A stretch of 15,481 bases of DNA. Source: Acidobacteriota bacterium (GTDB lineage Bacteria > Acidobacteriota > Blastocatellia > RBC074). The position numbers were made by a program, and so were the translations under genes. This document shows positions 1-6,204 of the stretch, piece after piece (position 1 is the stretch's first letter; each line of letters starts with the position of its first letter). The DNA lies in the NCBI GenBank assembly GCA_017991275.1, contig JAGNMH010000040.1, forward strand, positions 1 to 15,481, in the 5' to 3' direction. The notes beneath the pieces are model-generated. The model made no database searches. It was given only the letters and a program-made list of their open reading frames with translations, and had not been told where the DNA came from.

Positions 1-220
1 GTTTGGCGGTCATTCCGTAATATCCGGCCAGTTCGACGTTCGTGAAGCCAAGCTTGCGCACACGTTTCAAAGTGCCGGGAACGTCCTTCTTAAAATCGTT
101 GCGGAAGCTCCACAGTTGGACGGCCAGCGCTCCTTTGAAGGATTCGGCGGCGACCGGGCGAACGCCTGGGTTCACCATCAGAGCAAGAGCAGCAATCAGC
201 ACGATTGTTTTGAATTTCAT
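1..220 (-). CDS. Secreted sugar phosphate isomerase/epimerase (TIM barrel), N-terminal part
   Basis: Only the first 73 codons are present; the gene continues past the left edge. The N-terminus (MKFKTIVLIAALALMV...) is a Sec signal peptide of about 25 residues. It is followed by SFKGALAVQLWSFRNDFKKD and the stretch LGFTNVELAGYYGMTA, which resemble the first strands and helix of the xylose isomerase-like TIM barrel (AP endonuclease 2 family), where a Q-L-W/Y-S-x-R motif opens strand 1 and V-E-L/F follows at strand 2. The start is fixed by an AGGAGG Shine-Dalgarno 4 bases upstream and by a 4-bp ATGA overlap with the stop of the thioesterase gene, so the two are probably translationally coupled. 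Substrate cannot be told from this fragment; secreted members are often annotated only as sugar phosphate isomerase/epimerase. The family call is fairly sure, the substrate unknown. Confidence 0.75.
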   Translation of the reverse strand, partial: MKFKTIVLIAALALMVNPGVRPVAAESFKGALAVQLWSFRNDFKKDVPGTLKRVRKLGFTNVELAGYYGMTAK

Positions 221-666
221 TCAGCCTCCTGTTTGGCAAGCAAGACTTTCCCGCCCTTCATCATTTCGGCGTATTCGGGCGGAAAAGCTTTTGCGCGCCC
301 CTCGCCGTTCATAACGATATGATGAGTTTCGCCTTCAGCCAGCAAGGCTTCGTCGCCGACTCGGCGGACTTCGTAAGCAAACTTGATCGCGCGGCTGCGA
401 AGCTCCGTGACTTTTGACCTGATAATGATTTCGTCGTCGTATTTGGCAGGAACGCGATACTTGACGCGACATTCTGTGACGGGCAGAAACGCATCTGCCT
501 CGGTTTCCATCTCACGGTAATTAAATCCGTAATCGCGACAAAGCTCTACGCGCCCGACTTCAAACCAAACCAGATAATTCGAGTGATAAACGACTCCGGC
601 TTTGTCGGTTTCAGCGTAACGAACACGCAGACGGGTTTCGCTCCAATCGTGAATTTCAATGCTCAT
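217..666 (-). CDS. Acyl-CoA thioesterase, YbgC/4HBT hotdog family
   Basis: A 149-residue single hotdog domain, the usual length for the YbgC-type 4-hydroxybenzoyl-CoA thioesterase family, which hydrolyses acyl-CoA thioesters in the cytoplasm. The family signature is clear at residues 15-36: VRYAETDKAGVVYHSNYLVW, with the catalytic Asp at D21 (ETD-x-x-GVVYHSNY) and H28 in the same loop. A conserved YxVPA-type strand and a region ending SRAIKFAYEVRR follow, as in the family. There is no signal peptide. A GGA-containing purine-rich stretch (AAAGGAAAAC) lies upstream of the ATG at 666. It overlaps the next minus-strand gene by 4 bp. In proteobacteria ybgC sits with tol-pal genes, but no tol genes are here, so the symbol is not assigned and the acyl-CoA substrate is unknown. 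Confidence 0.88.
   Translation of the reverse strand: MSIEIHDWSETRLRVRYAETDKAGVVYHSNYLVWFEVGRVELCRDYGFNYREMETEADAFLPVTECRVKYRVPAKYDDEIIIRSKVTELRSRAIKFAYEVRRVGDEALLAEGETHHIVMNGEGRAKAFPPEYAEMMKGGKVLLAKQEAE
225..230 (-). promoter_or_regulatory. Shine-Dalgarno AGGAGG of the sugar isomerase gene
   Basis: A perfect AGGAGG read on the minus strand, 4 bases before the ATG at 220. It lies inside the 3' end of the thioesterase gene and supports the ATG that overlaps the upstream stop codon. Confidence 0.8.
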
Positions 667-764
667 TGCTGAATTGTTTTCCTTTTTGAATTGATCTGAC
701 CGAATGGTACATTGCCACTCGTTCCAACGTTTAAGCCAAGTTGTTTACCGTGAAAGGATAAAGC
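667..764. promoter_or_regulatory. Divergent intergenic region
   Basis: This 98-bp gap separates the leftward thioesterase pair from the rightward metallopeptidase gene, so it should hold promoters for both directions. The best rightward candidate is TTGAAT (686-691), a 16-nt spacer and TACATT (708-713), each 4 of 6 against sigma-70 consensus. No convincing leftward box was seen. The site is weak and is proposed mainly because of the divergent layout. Confidence 0.25.
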
Positions 765-2108
765 ATGTCAAAAAGAAGTCTTGTTGCCAGGTGTCTGTTG
801 CTGTTAGCGCTTTCAAGCATCAATCTGGTTGCTCAGCAACCGGCCAGAAAACCGATTGAGCCTGGCATCGCCGCAGCCGATCCGGTCAAAACCTCCAAAG
901 TCATAGAAGCAACCAGCCAATTGCTGGATGAAGTCAGCAAGATGCGCGGATTGAAAATCCTTTCACCGGTGAAAAGCGGAGCGAAATCGCGCACAGAAAT
1001 CGAACAGGAAATCATTCGCGGATTTGAGGAAGAAAGCACGCCAGAAGAAATCGAAGCGGCGAACAAAACATTGATCGCTTACGGCCTGGTTCCAAAGGAT
1101 TTCCGCTACCGCGAATTTATGATTCGGTTGATGACCGAACAGGTCGCAGGCTTTTATCGCCCAAAAACCAAAGAGCTTTTTCTGGCCGACTGGAACGACC
1201 TGGAACAGCAAAAACCTGTCATGGTTCACGAGCTTCAACACGCGCTTCAGGATCAACATTTCAATTTGATGCGGTTTGATAAGTGGCCTAACGGAGACGG
1301 CGACCGCGAAACAGCCATTCATGCTTTGATCGAAGGCGACGCCACCGCGTTGATGTACAACTACCAACTGAAACCGATGGGCGGCGACATTACCAAACTG
1401 CCCAGCCTTGCTGCTCTTGCCGACCAACCGATTCCGCAATCCGAGCGCGAAAAACAAAAGGTGTATCTTTCGGCTCCGGCTGCTCTTCGGGAATCTCTGG
1501 TCTTTTCCTATATTTACGGCGCGGCTTTCGTTCAGGAGTTGCTGAAAAAACGCGGCTGGGCAGGCGTTTCACAGGCCTTCACCGACCTGCCGCAATCAAC
1601 CGAACAGATTCTGCACATTGACAAATATCTGGCCAATGAAATGCCGGTAAAAATTGAATTGCCCGATGTTTCCAAACTGATTGGCGACTCCTGGCGGCGA
1701 CTGGATGCGGACGTTAATGGAGAATTCGGTTACACGCTGATTATGTCGGAATTCATCAGCAAGAAAGAAGCTCAGGCGGCAGCGGCTGGCTGGGGCGGAG
1801 ACCAATCCGTGCTGTATGAAAATTCAAAAACCGGCCAGTTGATGCTGACTCATTTGAGCAAGTGGGACACGGAAAAAGACGCCGCTGAATTTTTGCGCGC
1901 CTACACTCAACGAACTACAAAACGGTATCCAACGGCCAAACCTCTGGCGACAAAGTCCGAAGACGAGCGAGCGTTTCAAACTCCCGACGGCGAAGTCTTC
2001 ATCCAACTGCGCGGCCAATCCGTGCTGGTGATTGAGGGGTTGCCGGTTGATCGCCAGACAGAAATCACAAAACTTGTTGAAGCTCTTTGGAAAGACAAGA
2101 GGCTATAA
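765..2108 (+). CDS. Secreted putative zinc metallopeptidase (HELQH motif), otherwise uncharacterised
   Basis: A 447-residue protein with a Sec signal peptide (residues 1-24, basic MSKRSLVAR, then a hydrophobic run ending LVAQQ). The start at 765 is supported by AAAGGATAA just upstream. The recognisable part is residues 150-200: MVHELQHALQDQHF contains HExxH (H155, E156, H159). EGDATALMY 31 residues later supplies E190 as a likely third zinc ligand, the pattern of gluzincin metallopeptidases. The preceding segment QVAGFYRPKTKELFL resembles the strand before the active-site helix. The C-terminal half (about 310-447) has no motif I recognise, but contains GYTLIMSEFIS and alternating strand-like segments. 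A zinc-dependent hydrolytic role in the periplasm is inferred from the motif; the substrate is unknown. Confidence 0.7.
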   Translation: MSKRSLVARCLLLLALSSINLVAQQPARKPIEPGIAAADPVKTSKVIEATSQLLDEVSKMRGLKILSPVKSGAKSRTEIEQEIIRGFEEESTPEEIEAANKTLIAYGLVPKDFRYREFMIRLMTEQVAGFYRPKTKELFLADWNDLEQQKPVMVHELQHALQDQHFNLMRFDKWPNGDGDRETAIHALIEGDATALMYNYQLKPMGGDITKLPSLAALADQPIPQSEREKQKVYLSAPAALRESLVFSYIYGAAFVQELLKKRGWAGVSQAFTDLPQSTEQILHIDKYLANEMPVKIELPDVSKLIGDSWRRLDADVNGEFGYTLIMSEFISKKEAQAAAAGWGGDQSVLYENSKTGQLMLTHLSKWDTEKDAAEFLRAYTQRTTKRYPTAKPLATKSEDERAFQTPDGEVFIQLRGQSVLVIEGLPVDRQTEITKLVEALWKDKRL

Positions 2109-2109
2109 T
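2104..2109 (+). promoter_or_regulatory. Perfect -10 box (TATAAT) ahead of vapBC
   Basis: TATAAT matches the sigma-70 -10 consensus exactly and overlaps the TAA stop (2106-2108) of the metallopeptidase gene. It is 23 bases before the antitoxin ATG, which would give a leader of about 15-20 nt containing the GGAG ribosome site. No good -35 is seen at 16-18 nt; the closest TTGA-type hexamer (2077-2082) has a 21-nt spacer. A separate promoter is typical for toxin-antitoxin pairs, but the poor -35 keeps this tentative. Confidence 0.4.
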
Positions 2110-2132
2110 CTGCGAACCAAGGAGAACCGCTT

Positions 2133-2387
2133 ATGATTTTGATGGAACGAGGAAAAATTGAGAACGGACAAATTGTGCTTCCCTCTCCGCTGAAACTGGC
2201 CGAAGGAACAGAAGTAATCGTCCAAATCGAGCCGGAAGTTTACACAAACGGCAACACTAAAGTTGACGATCTCTTCAGCCTGCCTTTCTTCGGAATGTGG
2301 GCTGATCGCCAGGAAATGGGTGACAGCGCATCCTGGGTTGAAAGCGAAAGGGCGAAATGGCAGGAACGATTAACACGCCAGGGTTAA
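2133..2387 (+). CDS. vapB: VapB-type antitoxin (DUF104/AF2212-like N-terminus)
   Basis: An 84-residue cytoplasmic protein paired with a PIN toxin. Residues 4-33 (MERGKIENGQIVLPSPLKLA, then EGTEVIVQIEP) have the short two-strand pattern of AF2212/DUF104-like antitoxins, x-x-ENGxxxLPxPLxLxEGTxVxVxI, which form the DNA-binding dimer. The C-terminal tail LPFFGMWADRQEMGDSASWV followed by an amphipathic Trp/Arg-rich end is the toxin-binding segment seen in many such VapB proteins from environmental bacteria. The ATG at 2133 has GGAG 8 bases upstream. Its 3' end overlaps vapC by 31 bp, so the two are translated together. The antitoxin is expected to neutralise VapC and autorepress the pair; no clear operator palindrome was seen. 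Confidence 0.8.
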   Translation: MILMERGKIENGQIVLPSPLKLAEGTEVIVQIEPEVYTNGNTKVDDLFSLPFFGMWADRQEMGDSASWVESERAKWQERLTRQG

Positions 2388-2758
2388 TTGACACAGACAT
2401 TCTGATTGACGCGACTCATAAACTGCCAGCTGCAGTAGCCGAACTCGCAGAACAATTGGCAGTCGGCGGAATCAAGATCAGCATCGTGTCAGCGATGGAA
2501 TTGATTCAAGGCTCGCGCAATTCATCCGAACTGAGTCAGATTCAACAATTCCTTCGTCAAGTATCAGTGATACCGATCAACGCGCCGACTTCTCAAACTG
2601 CGCGAGACTTGATGGAACGATATTTCCTCAGCCACGGACTTGTAATTCCTGACGCACTGATTGGAGCAACTGCCATCGAAAACGGCTTGACGCTTTACAG
2701 CAAAAACATTCGCCACTACAAAATGATTCCGAACCTTTCAGTGGTTCGCCCTTACTGA
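2357..2758 (+). CDS. vapC: VapC-type PIN-domain ribonuclease toxin
   Basis: A 133-residue PIN domain, the normal VapC size. The acidic metal-binding residues are in the expected order: D12 in LIDTDILIDAT, E48 in IVSAMELIQGSRN, and D99 in VIPDALIGATAIENG. The closing motif LYSKNIRHYKMI has N117 where the family usually has N or D. VapC toxins are Mg-dependent endoribonucleases that cleave tRNA or rRNA and stop growth when free of antitoxin. The start at 2357 lies inside vapB, with AGGG 5 bases upstream; no other start codon precedes the first strand, so the 31-bp overlap appears real. The pair looks intact. The next gene begins 3 bp after its stop. Confidence 0.88.
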   Translation: MAGTINTPGLIDTDILIDATHKLPAAVAELAEQLAVGGIKISIVSAMELIQGSRNSSELSQIQQFLRQVSVIPINAPTSQTARDLMERYFLSHGLVIPDALIGATAIENGLTLYSKNIRHYKMIPNLSVVRPY

Positions 2759-2761
2759 ATT

Positions 2762-4393
2762 ATGAAACGACAAGCAAAAGCTGCTGAAACCAATCCAAAC
2801 CGCATTCATCTTGAATCGCTGGTCGCCGAGCTTCGCGCTCTGGAAAGCAAGCTGCGGCAAGGCGGCGGCGCAGACAAAATCCAGCGCCAGCACAGCCAGG
2901 GCAAGCTGACTGCCCGCGAACGCATCGAGCAACTGATTGATCTGAACACTCATTTTCAGGAAGTCGGATTGCTGATCGCTCACGACCAATACGATGGAAC
3001 CGCTCCCGCCGCCGGAGTCGTCACAGGTTTCGGAGTCATAGCCGGACGCGAAGCCGTCGTTATCGCCAACGACGCCACGGTCAAGGCCGGTTCGTGGTGG
3101 CCTGAAACGATCAAGAAAATGCTGCGCGCTCAGGAAATAGCCATGCGCTGCCGGGTTCCGATTGTTTATCTGGTGGATTCCGCCGGAGTGAACCTGCCTT
3201 ATCAGGATGGCGTCTTCCCCGGACAGTACGGCGCAGCGCGGATTTTCTTTTATAACTCGGTGATGCGTCGTTTCCTGAAAGTGCCTCAGATTGCAGCAGT
3301 TATGGGGCAATGCGTAGCCGGTGGAGCTTATCTGCCCGCACTGTCCGACGTGATTTTGATGGTCGAAGGGACTTCGTTTATGGGTTTGGGCGGGCCGAAT
3401 CTGGTCAAAGGAGCTACGGGGCAGAAAGTTGACGGCGAAACTTTGGGCGGCGCGAAGATGCACAACTCGATTTCCGGCGTAGCTCATTACCGCTCAAAAA
3501 ACGACGAGGAATGTTTGAAGCAGATTCGCAACCTGATCGCCGAACTTCCGCCGCCGCCAGTTTCAAAGGTCAGAACTGCCGAATCGCAGGAACCGGCTCG
3601 ACCGGCGACAGAACTTTACGACATTTTACCGGCGGATCACCGAGCGACTTATGACGCGCGGGCGATGCTGGATTGTATTTTTGACGCTGGCAGCTTCGAC
3701 GAATTCCAGGCCGACTATGCCCAGGAAATGATCGTCGGCCACGCACGCATCGGCGGAATTTCGGTCGGAGTCATTGCCAACAACCGAGGTCTGCTGCCTC
3801 CGCCTTCTCCCGGCAAACCTCCGCGATTCGGCGGAATCATCTACTCCGAAAGCGCGGAAAAGACTGCTTACTTCATCGAAACCTGCAATCGTCATGGCAC
3901 GCCTCTTATGTTCATTCAGGATGTTTCGGGCTTTATGGTCGGCGTCGAAGCCGAACAGTCCGGCATCATTCGCGCAGGCGCTCGATTCGTCGAAGCGATG
4001 GCGACGGCGACGGTTCCCAAAGTCGTTTTGACCATCAATCACGCCAGCGGAGCCGGTTATTACGCGATGGCCGGGCAAGGCTTCGATCCTGACTTCATTT
4101 TCACACTGCCGACCGGACGAATGGCCGTGATGGAAGGCGAATCGGCGGTCATGGCTTTGTTCTCTTCGCAGCTTGAGAAACTGAAGACCGCTGGACAGGA
4201 GCCGGATGAAAATCTTCGCGCCGAAATGGATCGAGTTCGCGACGAATATGAACGGCAGCTTGACGCAAAGTTTGCCGCTGCACGTGGATTTGTTGACGCG
4301 ATAATCACACCGGAAGAAATCAGGCCAACGCTGGAACTGGCGCTGAAAACTTCGTTGAACAATCCTGGCTCACATTTGGGCTTTGGCATATAG
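2762..4393 (+). CDS. Acyl-CoA carboxylase, carboxyltransferase (beta) subunit, MCC/PCC type
   Basis: A 543-residue two-lobed crotonase-fold protein of the biotin-dependent acyl-CoA carboxylase family. It transfers carboxyl from carboxybiotin to an acyl-CoA in the cytoplasm. KLTARERIEQLID (48-60) is the typical N-terminal motif. VYLVDSAGVNLPYQDGVFPG (135-154) and the first oxyanion loop MGQCVAGGAYLPALSD (181-196) define the N lobe. QDVSGFMVGVEAEQSGIIRA (386-405) and the second oxyanion loop NHASGAGYYAMAG (426-438) define the C lobe. The closing PTGRMAVMEGESAV corresponds to the PxxRxxVMGxE segment. No biotin carboxylase or biotin carrier gene is nearby, so the subunit must use one encoded elsewhere. 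Between propionyl-, methylcrotonyl- and related substrates I cannot choose. No strong ribosome site precedes the ATG, which is 3 bp after vapC, suggesting coupling. Confidence 0.88.
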   Translation: MKRQAKAAETNPNRIHLESLVAELRALESKLRQGGGADKIQRQHSQGKLTARERIEQLIDLNTHFQEVGLLIAHDQYDGTAPAAGVVTGFGVIAGREAVVIANDATVKAGSWWPETIKKMLRAQEIAMRCRVPIVYLVDSAGVNLPYQDGVFPGQYGAARIFFYNSVMRRFLKVPQIAAVMGQCVAGGAYLPALSDVILMVEGTSFMGLGGPNLVKGATGQKVDGETLGGAKMHNSISGVAHYRSKNDEECLKQIRNLIAELPPPPVSKVRTAESQEPARPATELYDILPADHRATYDARAMLDCIFDAGSFDEFQADYAQEMIVGHARIGGISVGVIANNRGLLPPPSPGKPPRFGGIIYSESAEKTAYFIETCNRHGTPLMFIQDVSGFMVGVEAEQSGIIRAGARFVEAMATATVPKVVLTINHASGAGYYAMAGQGFDPDFIFTLPTGRMAVMEGESAVMALFSSQLEKLKTAGQEPDENLRAEMDRVRDEYERQLDAKFAAARGFVDAIITPEEIRPTLELALKTSLNNPGSHLGFGI

Positions 4394-4415
4394 CTTTTGG
4401 TAATCAAATTTATCT

Positions 4416-4895
4416 ATGGCTCAATTTTTTTACATTGCCAAGTTGCTTCTTGGGCTGTTCATTTTGATTACCATTTCATTGATGGCCTTCTCCTGGCTCT
4501 TTCCCGATGAAACCGGCTCATCCGACTATGCAATTGAAGCGGTGAAGCTGCCAGACGGAGAAAACGTCTACTTCAAACGAGAGATCAGAGGGCTTACTGG
4601 CAACTACGACGTCATCGCTGTATCAGCCAACAGTGATCCTTGTGCGAGTTGCGATAGGAAAAAAGACTATTGCTTGAATGAGATGTGGCCAGAAGCGGTT
4701 TACTACAAAATCGAAGCAGGAACACTTCACCTGTTTGCTTATCGCGGGATATCTATTCCTGAAAAATTTCCGTTACCAATTAAAATTGAAACGCATGAGA
4801 TAAGTGGTCTCCCTGCTCAGCGAGAATTTGAGAGTAAAATGGAAAGGAACGGCATCAAAAAGCTGCCGTTGACGGCAGCAAGCAAGTGTAGATGA
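4416..4895 (+). CDS. Small membrane-anchored protein with a CxxC cluster, unknown function
   Basis: This 159-residue protein is not one I recognise. Residues 6-29 form one hydrophobic helix (IAKLLLGLFILITISLMAFS), so the rest is probably periplasmic, anchored at its N-terminus. The soluble part has strand-like segments and three close cysteines, C76, C79 and C86 (CASCDRKKDYC), plus C158 near the end; the first two form a CxxC that could bind a metal or form a disulphide. There is no thioredoxin-like context around the CxxC. It starts 22 bp after the carboxyltransferase and has no clear Shine-Dalgarno. Synteny alone gives no function. It seems a real gene because it is the only open frame filling a same-strand gap. 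Confidence 0.6.
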   Translation: MAQFFYIAKLLLGLFILITISLMAFSWLFPDETGSSDYAIEAVKLPDGENVYFKREIRGLTGNYDVIAVSANSDPCASCDRKKDYCLNEMWPEAVYYKIEAGTLHLFAYRGISIPEKFPLPIKIETHEISGLPAQREFESKMERNGIKKLPLTAASKCR

Positions 4896-4922
4896 TAGTG
4901 GCTTAAACTGATCGAACAAGTT

Positions 4923-4927
4923 GGAGG
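4923..4927 (+). promoter_or_regulatory. Ribosome binding site that sets a TTG start for sixA
   Basis: GGAGG lies 8 bases before TTG at 4936. The next in-frame ATG (codon 7) is inside the catalytic MRHG motif and would remove the first beta strand, so the TTG is preferred. Confidence 0.75.
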
Positions 4928-4935
4928 AATAACCA

Positions 4936-5466
4936 TTGATCGAATTGTACTTGATGCGGCATGGAGTCGCCGCCGATTTGGGCGTCGGAGGAATCATCAA
5001 CGACGCCGACCGTCCATTGACGCCTGAAGGCCGAGCAAAAATGAAGCTGGCCGCTGGCGGTTTGAAAGAGCTTGGGTTGAAGTTCAATGTGATTTTGACC
5101 AGTCCGCTATTGCGCTGCCGTCAGACTGCCGAAGCTGTTGCCGAAGTGCTGGAATTGCAGCATCGCGTCAAAATCATCGAATCGCTCGCGCCGGGCAAAG
5201 CCTTTGCCACCAGTGAAGGCGGTCACGCTGAAATCTTTCTGGAACTCGGCGCATTTCAATTCGACCGCGCACTCCTGGTCGGCCATATGCCTGATATGTC
5301 CGAAATCACATCTTATCTGCTGGCTGGCAATCGCAACTTAAACATCGAATTCAAAAAAGGTTCGCTGTGTGCTGTTGAAGTTTCCAGCCTGCCTCCGCGT
5401 GGGCCTGGATTATTACGTTGGATGTTGTCGCCTAAGCAAATGCGCGCACTGAACAAAGGAAAGTAA
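4936..5466 (+). CDS. sixA: Phosphohistidine phosphatase SixA-like protein
   Basis: A 176-residue histidine phosphatase of the SixA branch, close to the E. coli SixA length of about 160. SixA removes phosphate from histidine phosphotransfer proteins such as ArcB or PtsN-pathway components. The catalytic motif is at the N-terminus: LYLMRHG, with R8 and the nucleophile H9. A second arginine is at R60 in TSPLLRCRQTAE, and the second histidine is H117 in ALLVGHMPDMSE. D-R-P-L-T-P-E-G (25-32) is the family's acidic loop. The start is TTG, chosen from the GGAGG site and the need for strand 1. It follows the small membrane gene by 40 bp. The in vivo substrate in this organism is unknown. It is followed by a heptamer-repeat hairpin and then ppa. 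Confidence 0.85.
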   Translation: MIELYLMRHGVAADLGVGGIINDADRPLTPEGRAKMKLAAGGLKELGLKFNVILTSPLLRCRQTAEAVAEVLELQHRVKIIESLAPGKAFATSEGGHAEIFLELGAFQFDRALLVGHMPDMSEITSYLLAGNRNLNIEFKKGSLCAVEVSSLPPRGPGLLRWMLSPKQMRALNKGK

Positions 5467-5531
5467 CCGTTCAGAGTTCACGCCTCAGAGTGTAGTAACA
5501 AAGGCGCACTGAAGCATGAACCCTGAACCGT
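5467..5531 (+). repeat. Hairpin with heptamer-periodic arms, sixA-ppa spacer
   Basis: The left arm is read as 7-nt units GTTCAGA, GTTCACG, CCTCAGA (5469-5489). The right arm is GAAGCAT, GAACCCT, GAACCGT (5511-5531), roughly its reverse complement. The best-paired core is 5469-5480 with 5517-5528, 11 of 12 positions; pairing continues less perfectly inward to a loop near 5493-5504. There is no trailing T-run directly after it, apart from TCTTTTGATTTTTT leading to the ppa start, so it could also act as a terminator or attenuator. Confidence 0.65.
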
Positions 5532-5544
5532 CTTTTGATTTTTT

Positions 5545-6096
5545 ATGAACCCTTGGCATGACGTTGATCTGGGCGATCAAGCGCCCGAAGTTTTCCGCTG
5601 TATTATCGAGATTCCGATCGGCTCGAAGGTCAAATATGAACTGGACAAAACAACCGGCTTGTTGAAAGTTGACCGAGTGCTGTTCAGTTCGGTGCATTAC
5701 CCGGCCAACTACGGTTTTTTGCCGCGCACTTATTGCGACGACAATGATCCGCTGGACGTGCTGGTGCTGGGTCAGGTTGAAGTCGTTCCGCTTTGCATCC
5801 TCAGAGCCAAGGCCATAGGCGTGATGCAGATGATTGACCAGAACGAAGAGGACGACAAAATCATAGCCGTCCATGCCGACGACCCCGAATACCGCGATTA
5901 CAAAGACATCTCCGAATTGCCGGAGTATAGGCTGAAATCCGTCCGGCGATTTTTTGAAGATTACAAGGCGCTGGAAAACAAGCAGGTCAAAGTCGAACGC
6001 TTCATGGGACGGTTCGACGCCATCAACATCATTGAACGCAGCATCAAGCTCTATGAAGACATGAAGCCCAAGTTGATCCTGGAAAGTGTCTATTAA
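5545..6096 (+). CDS. ppa: Family I inorganic pyrophosphatase
   Basis: A 183-residue soluble pyrophosphatase, the usual length for bacterial family I enzymes (E. coli has 176). It hydrolyses PPi to two phosphates in the cytoplasm and drives biosynthetic reactions. Residues IIEIPIGSKVKYELDKTTGL (20-39) hold the K30 and E/D ligands. LFSSVHYPANYGFLPRTYCD is the characteristic central region. The family signature D-x-D-P-x-D is D66-N-D68-P-L-D71, supplying Mg ligands. DDKIIAVHADDPEYRDYKDI carries the later Asp/Lys active-site residues. All key residues appear intact. The ATG at 5545 has no Shine-Dalgarno; it follows a T-rich stretch after the repeat hairpin. Confidence 0.96.
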   Translation: MNPWHDVDLGDQAPEVFRCIIEIPIGSKVKYELDKTTGLLKVDRVLFSSVHYPANYGFLPRTYCDDNDPLDVLVLGQVEVVPLCILRAKAIGVMQMIDQNEEDDKIIAVHADDPEYRDYKDISELPEYRLKSVRRFFEDYKALENKQVKVERFMGRFDAINIIERSIKLYEDMKPKLILESVY

Positions 6097-6110
6097 ATCT
6101 TGAGTTTACC

Positions 6111-6147
6111 GCCTGAAACTGTCGAGGCTTCGTTTTCAATTTCAGGC
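6111..6147 (+). terminator. Hairpin after ppa, possible terminator
   Basis: GCCTGAAA (6111-6118) and TTTCAGGC (6140-6147) are perfect inverted copies around a 21-nt loop. No T-run follows immediately, so factor-independent termination is doubtful. It may instead affect the adjacent promoter, whose -35 lies in the loop. Confidence 0.3.
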
Positions 6148-6161
6148 TCAATTGTTATGAT
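6133..6161 (+). promoter_or_regulatory. Candidate sigma-70 promoter for the sugar-use cluster
   Basis: An extended -10 TGTTATGAT (hexamer TATGAT at 6156-6161, 5 of 6 to consensus) with TTTTCA (6133-6138, 4 of 6) 17 nt upstream. It is about 44 bp before the epimerase ATG, the right place to start the cluster from 6205 on. Confidence 0.4.
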
Positions 6162-6204
6162 GCCCGCCTTCCAGACCGCAATTTTCTAAAAAGGCAAAAC
6201 ACCA

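Noticed and set aside
2738..3487. A long open frame on the minus strand opposite the carboxyltransferase gene
   Set aside because: The sense strand encodes a complete, motif-rich enzyme; the antisense translation has no family likeness. The same holds for 6148-6951 and 11930-12619.
5485..5874. Minus-strand open frame opposite ppa
   Set aside because: It is a shadow of the pyrophosphatase and starts inside it with no ribosome site or family likeness.
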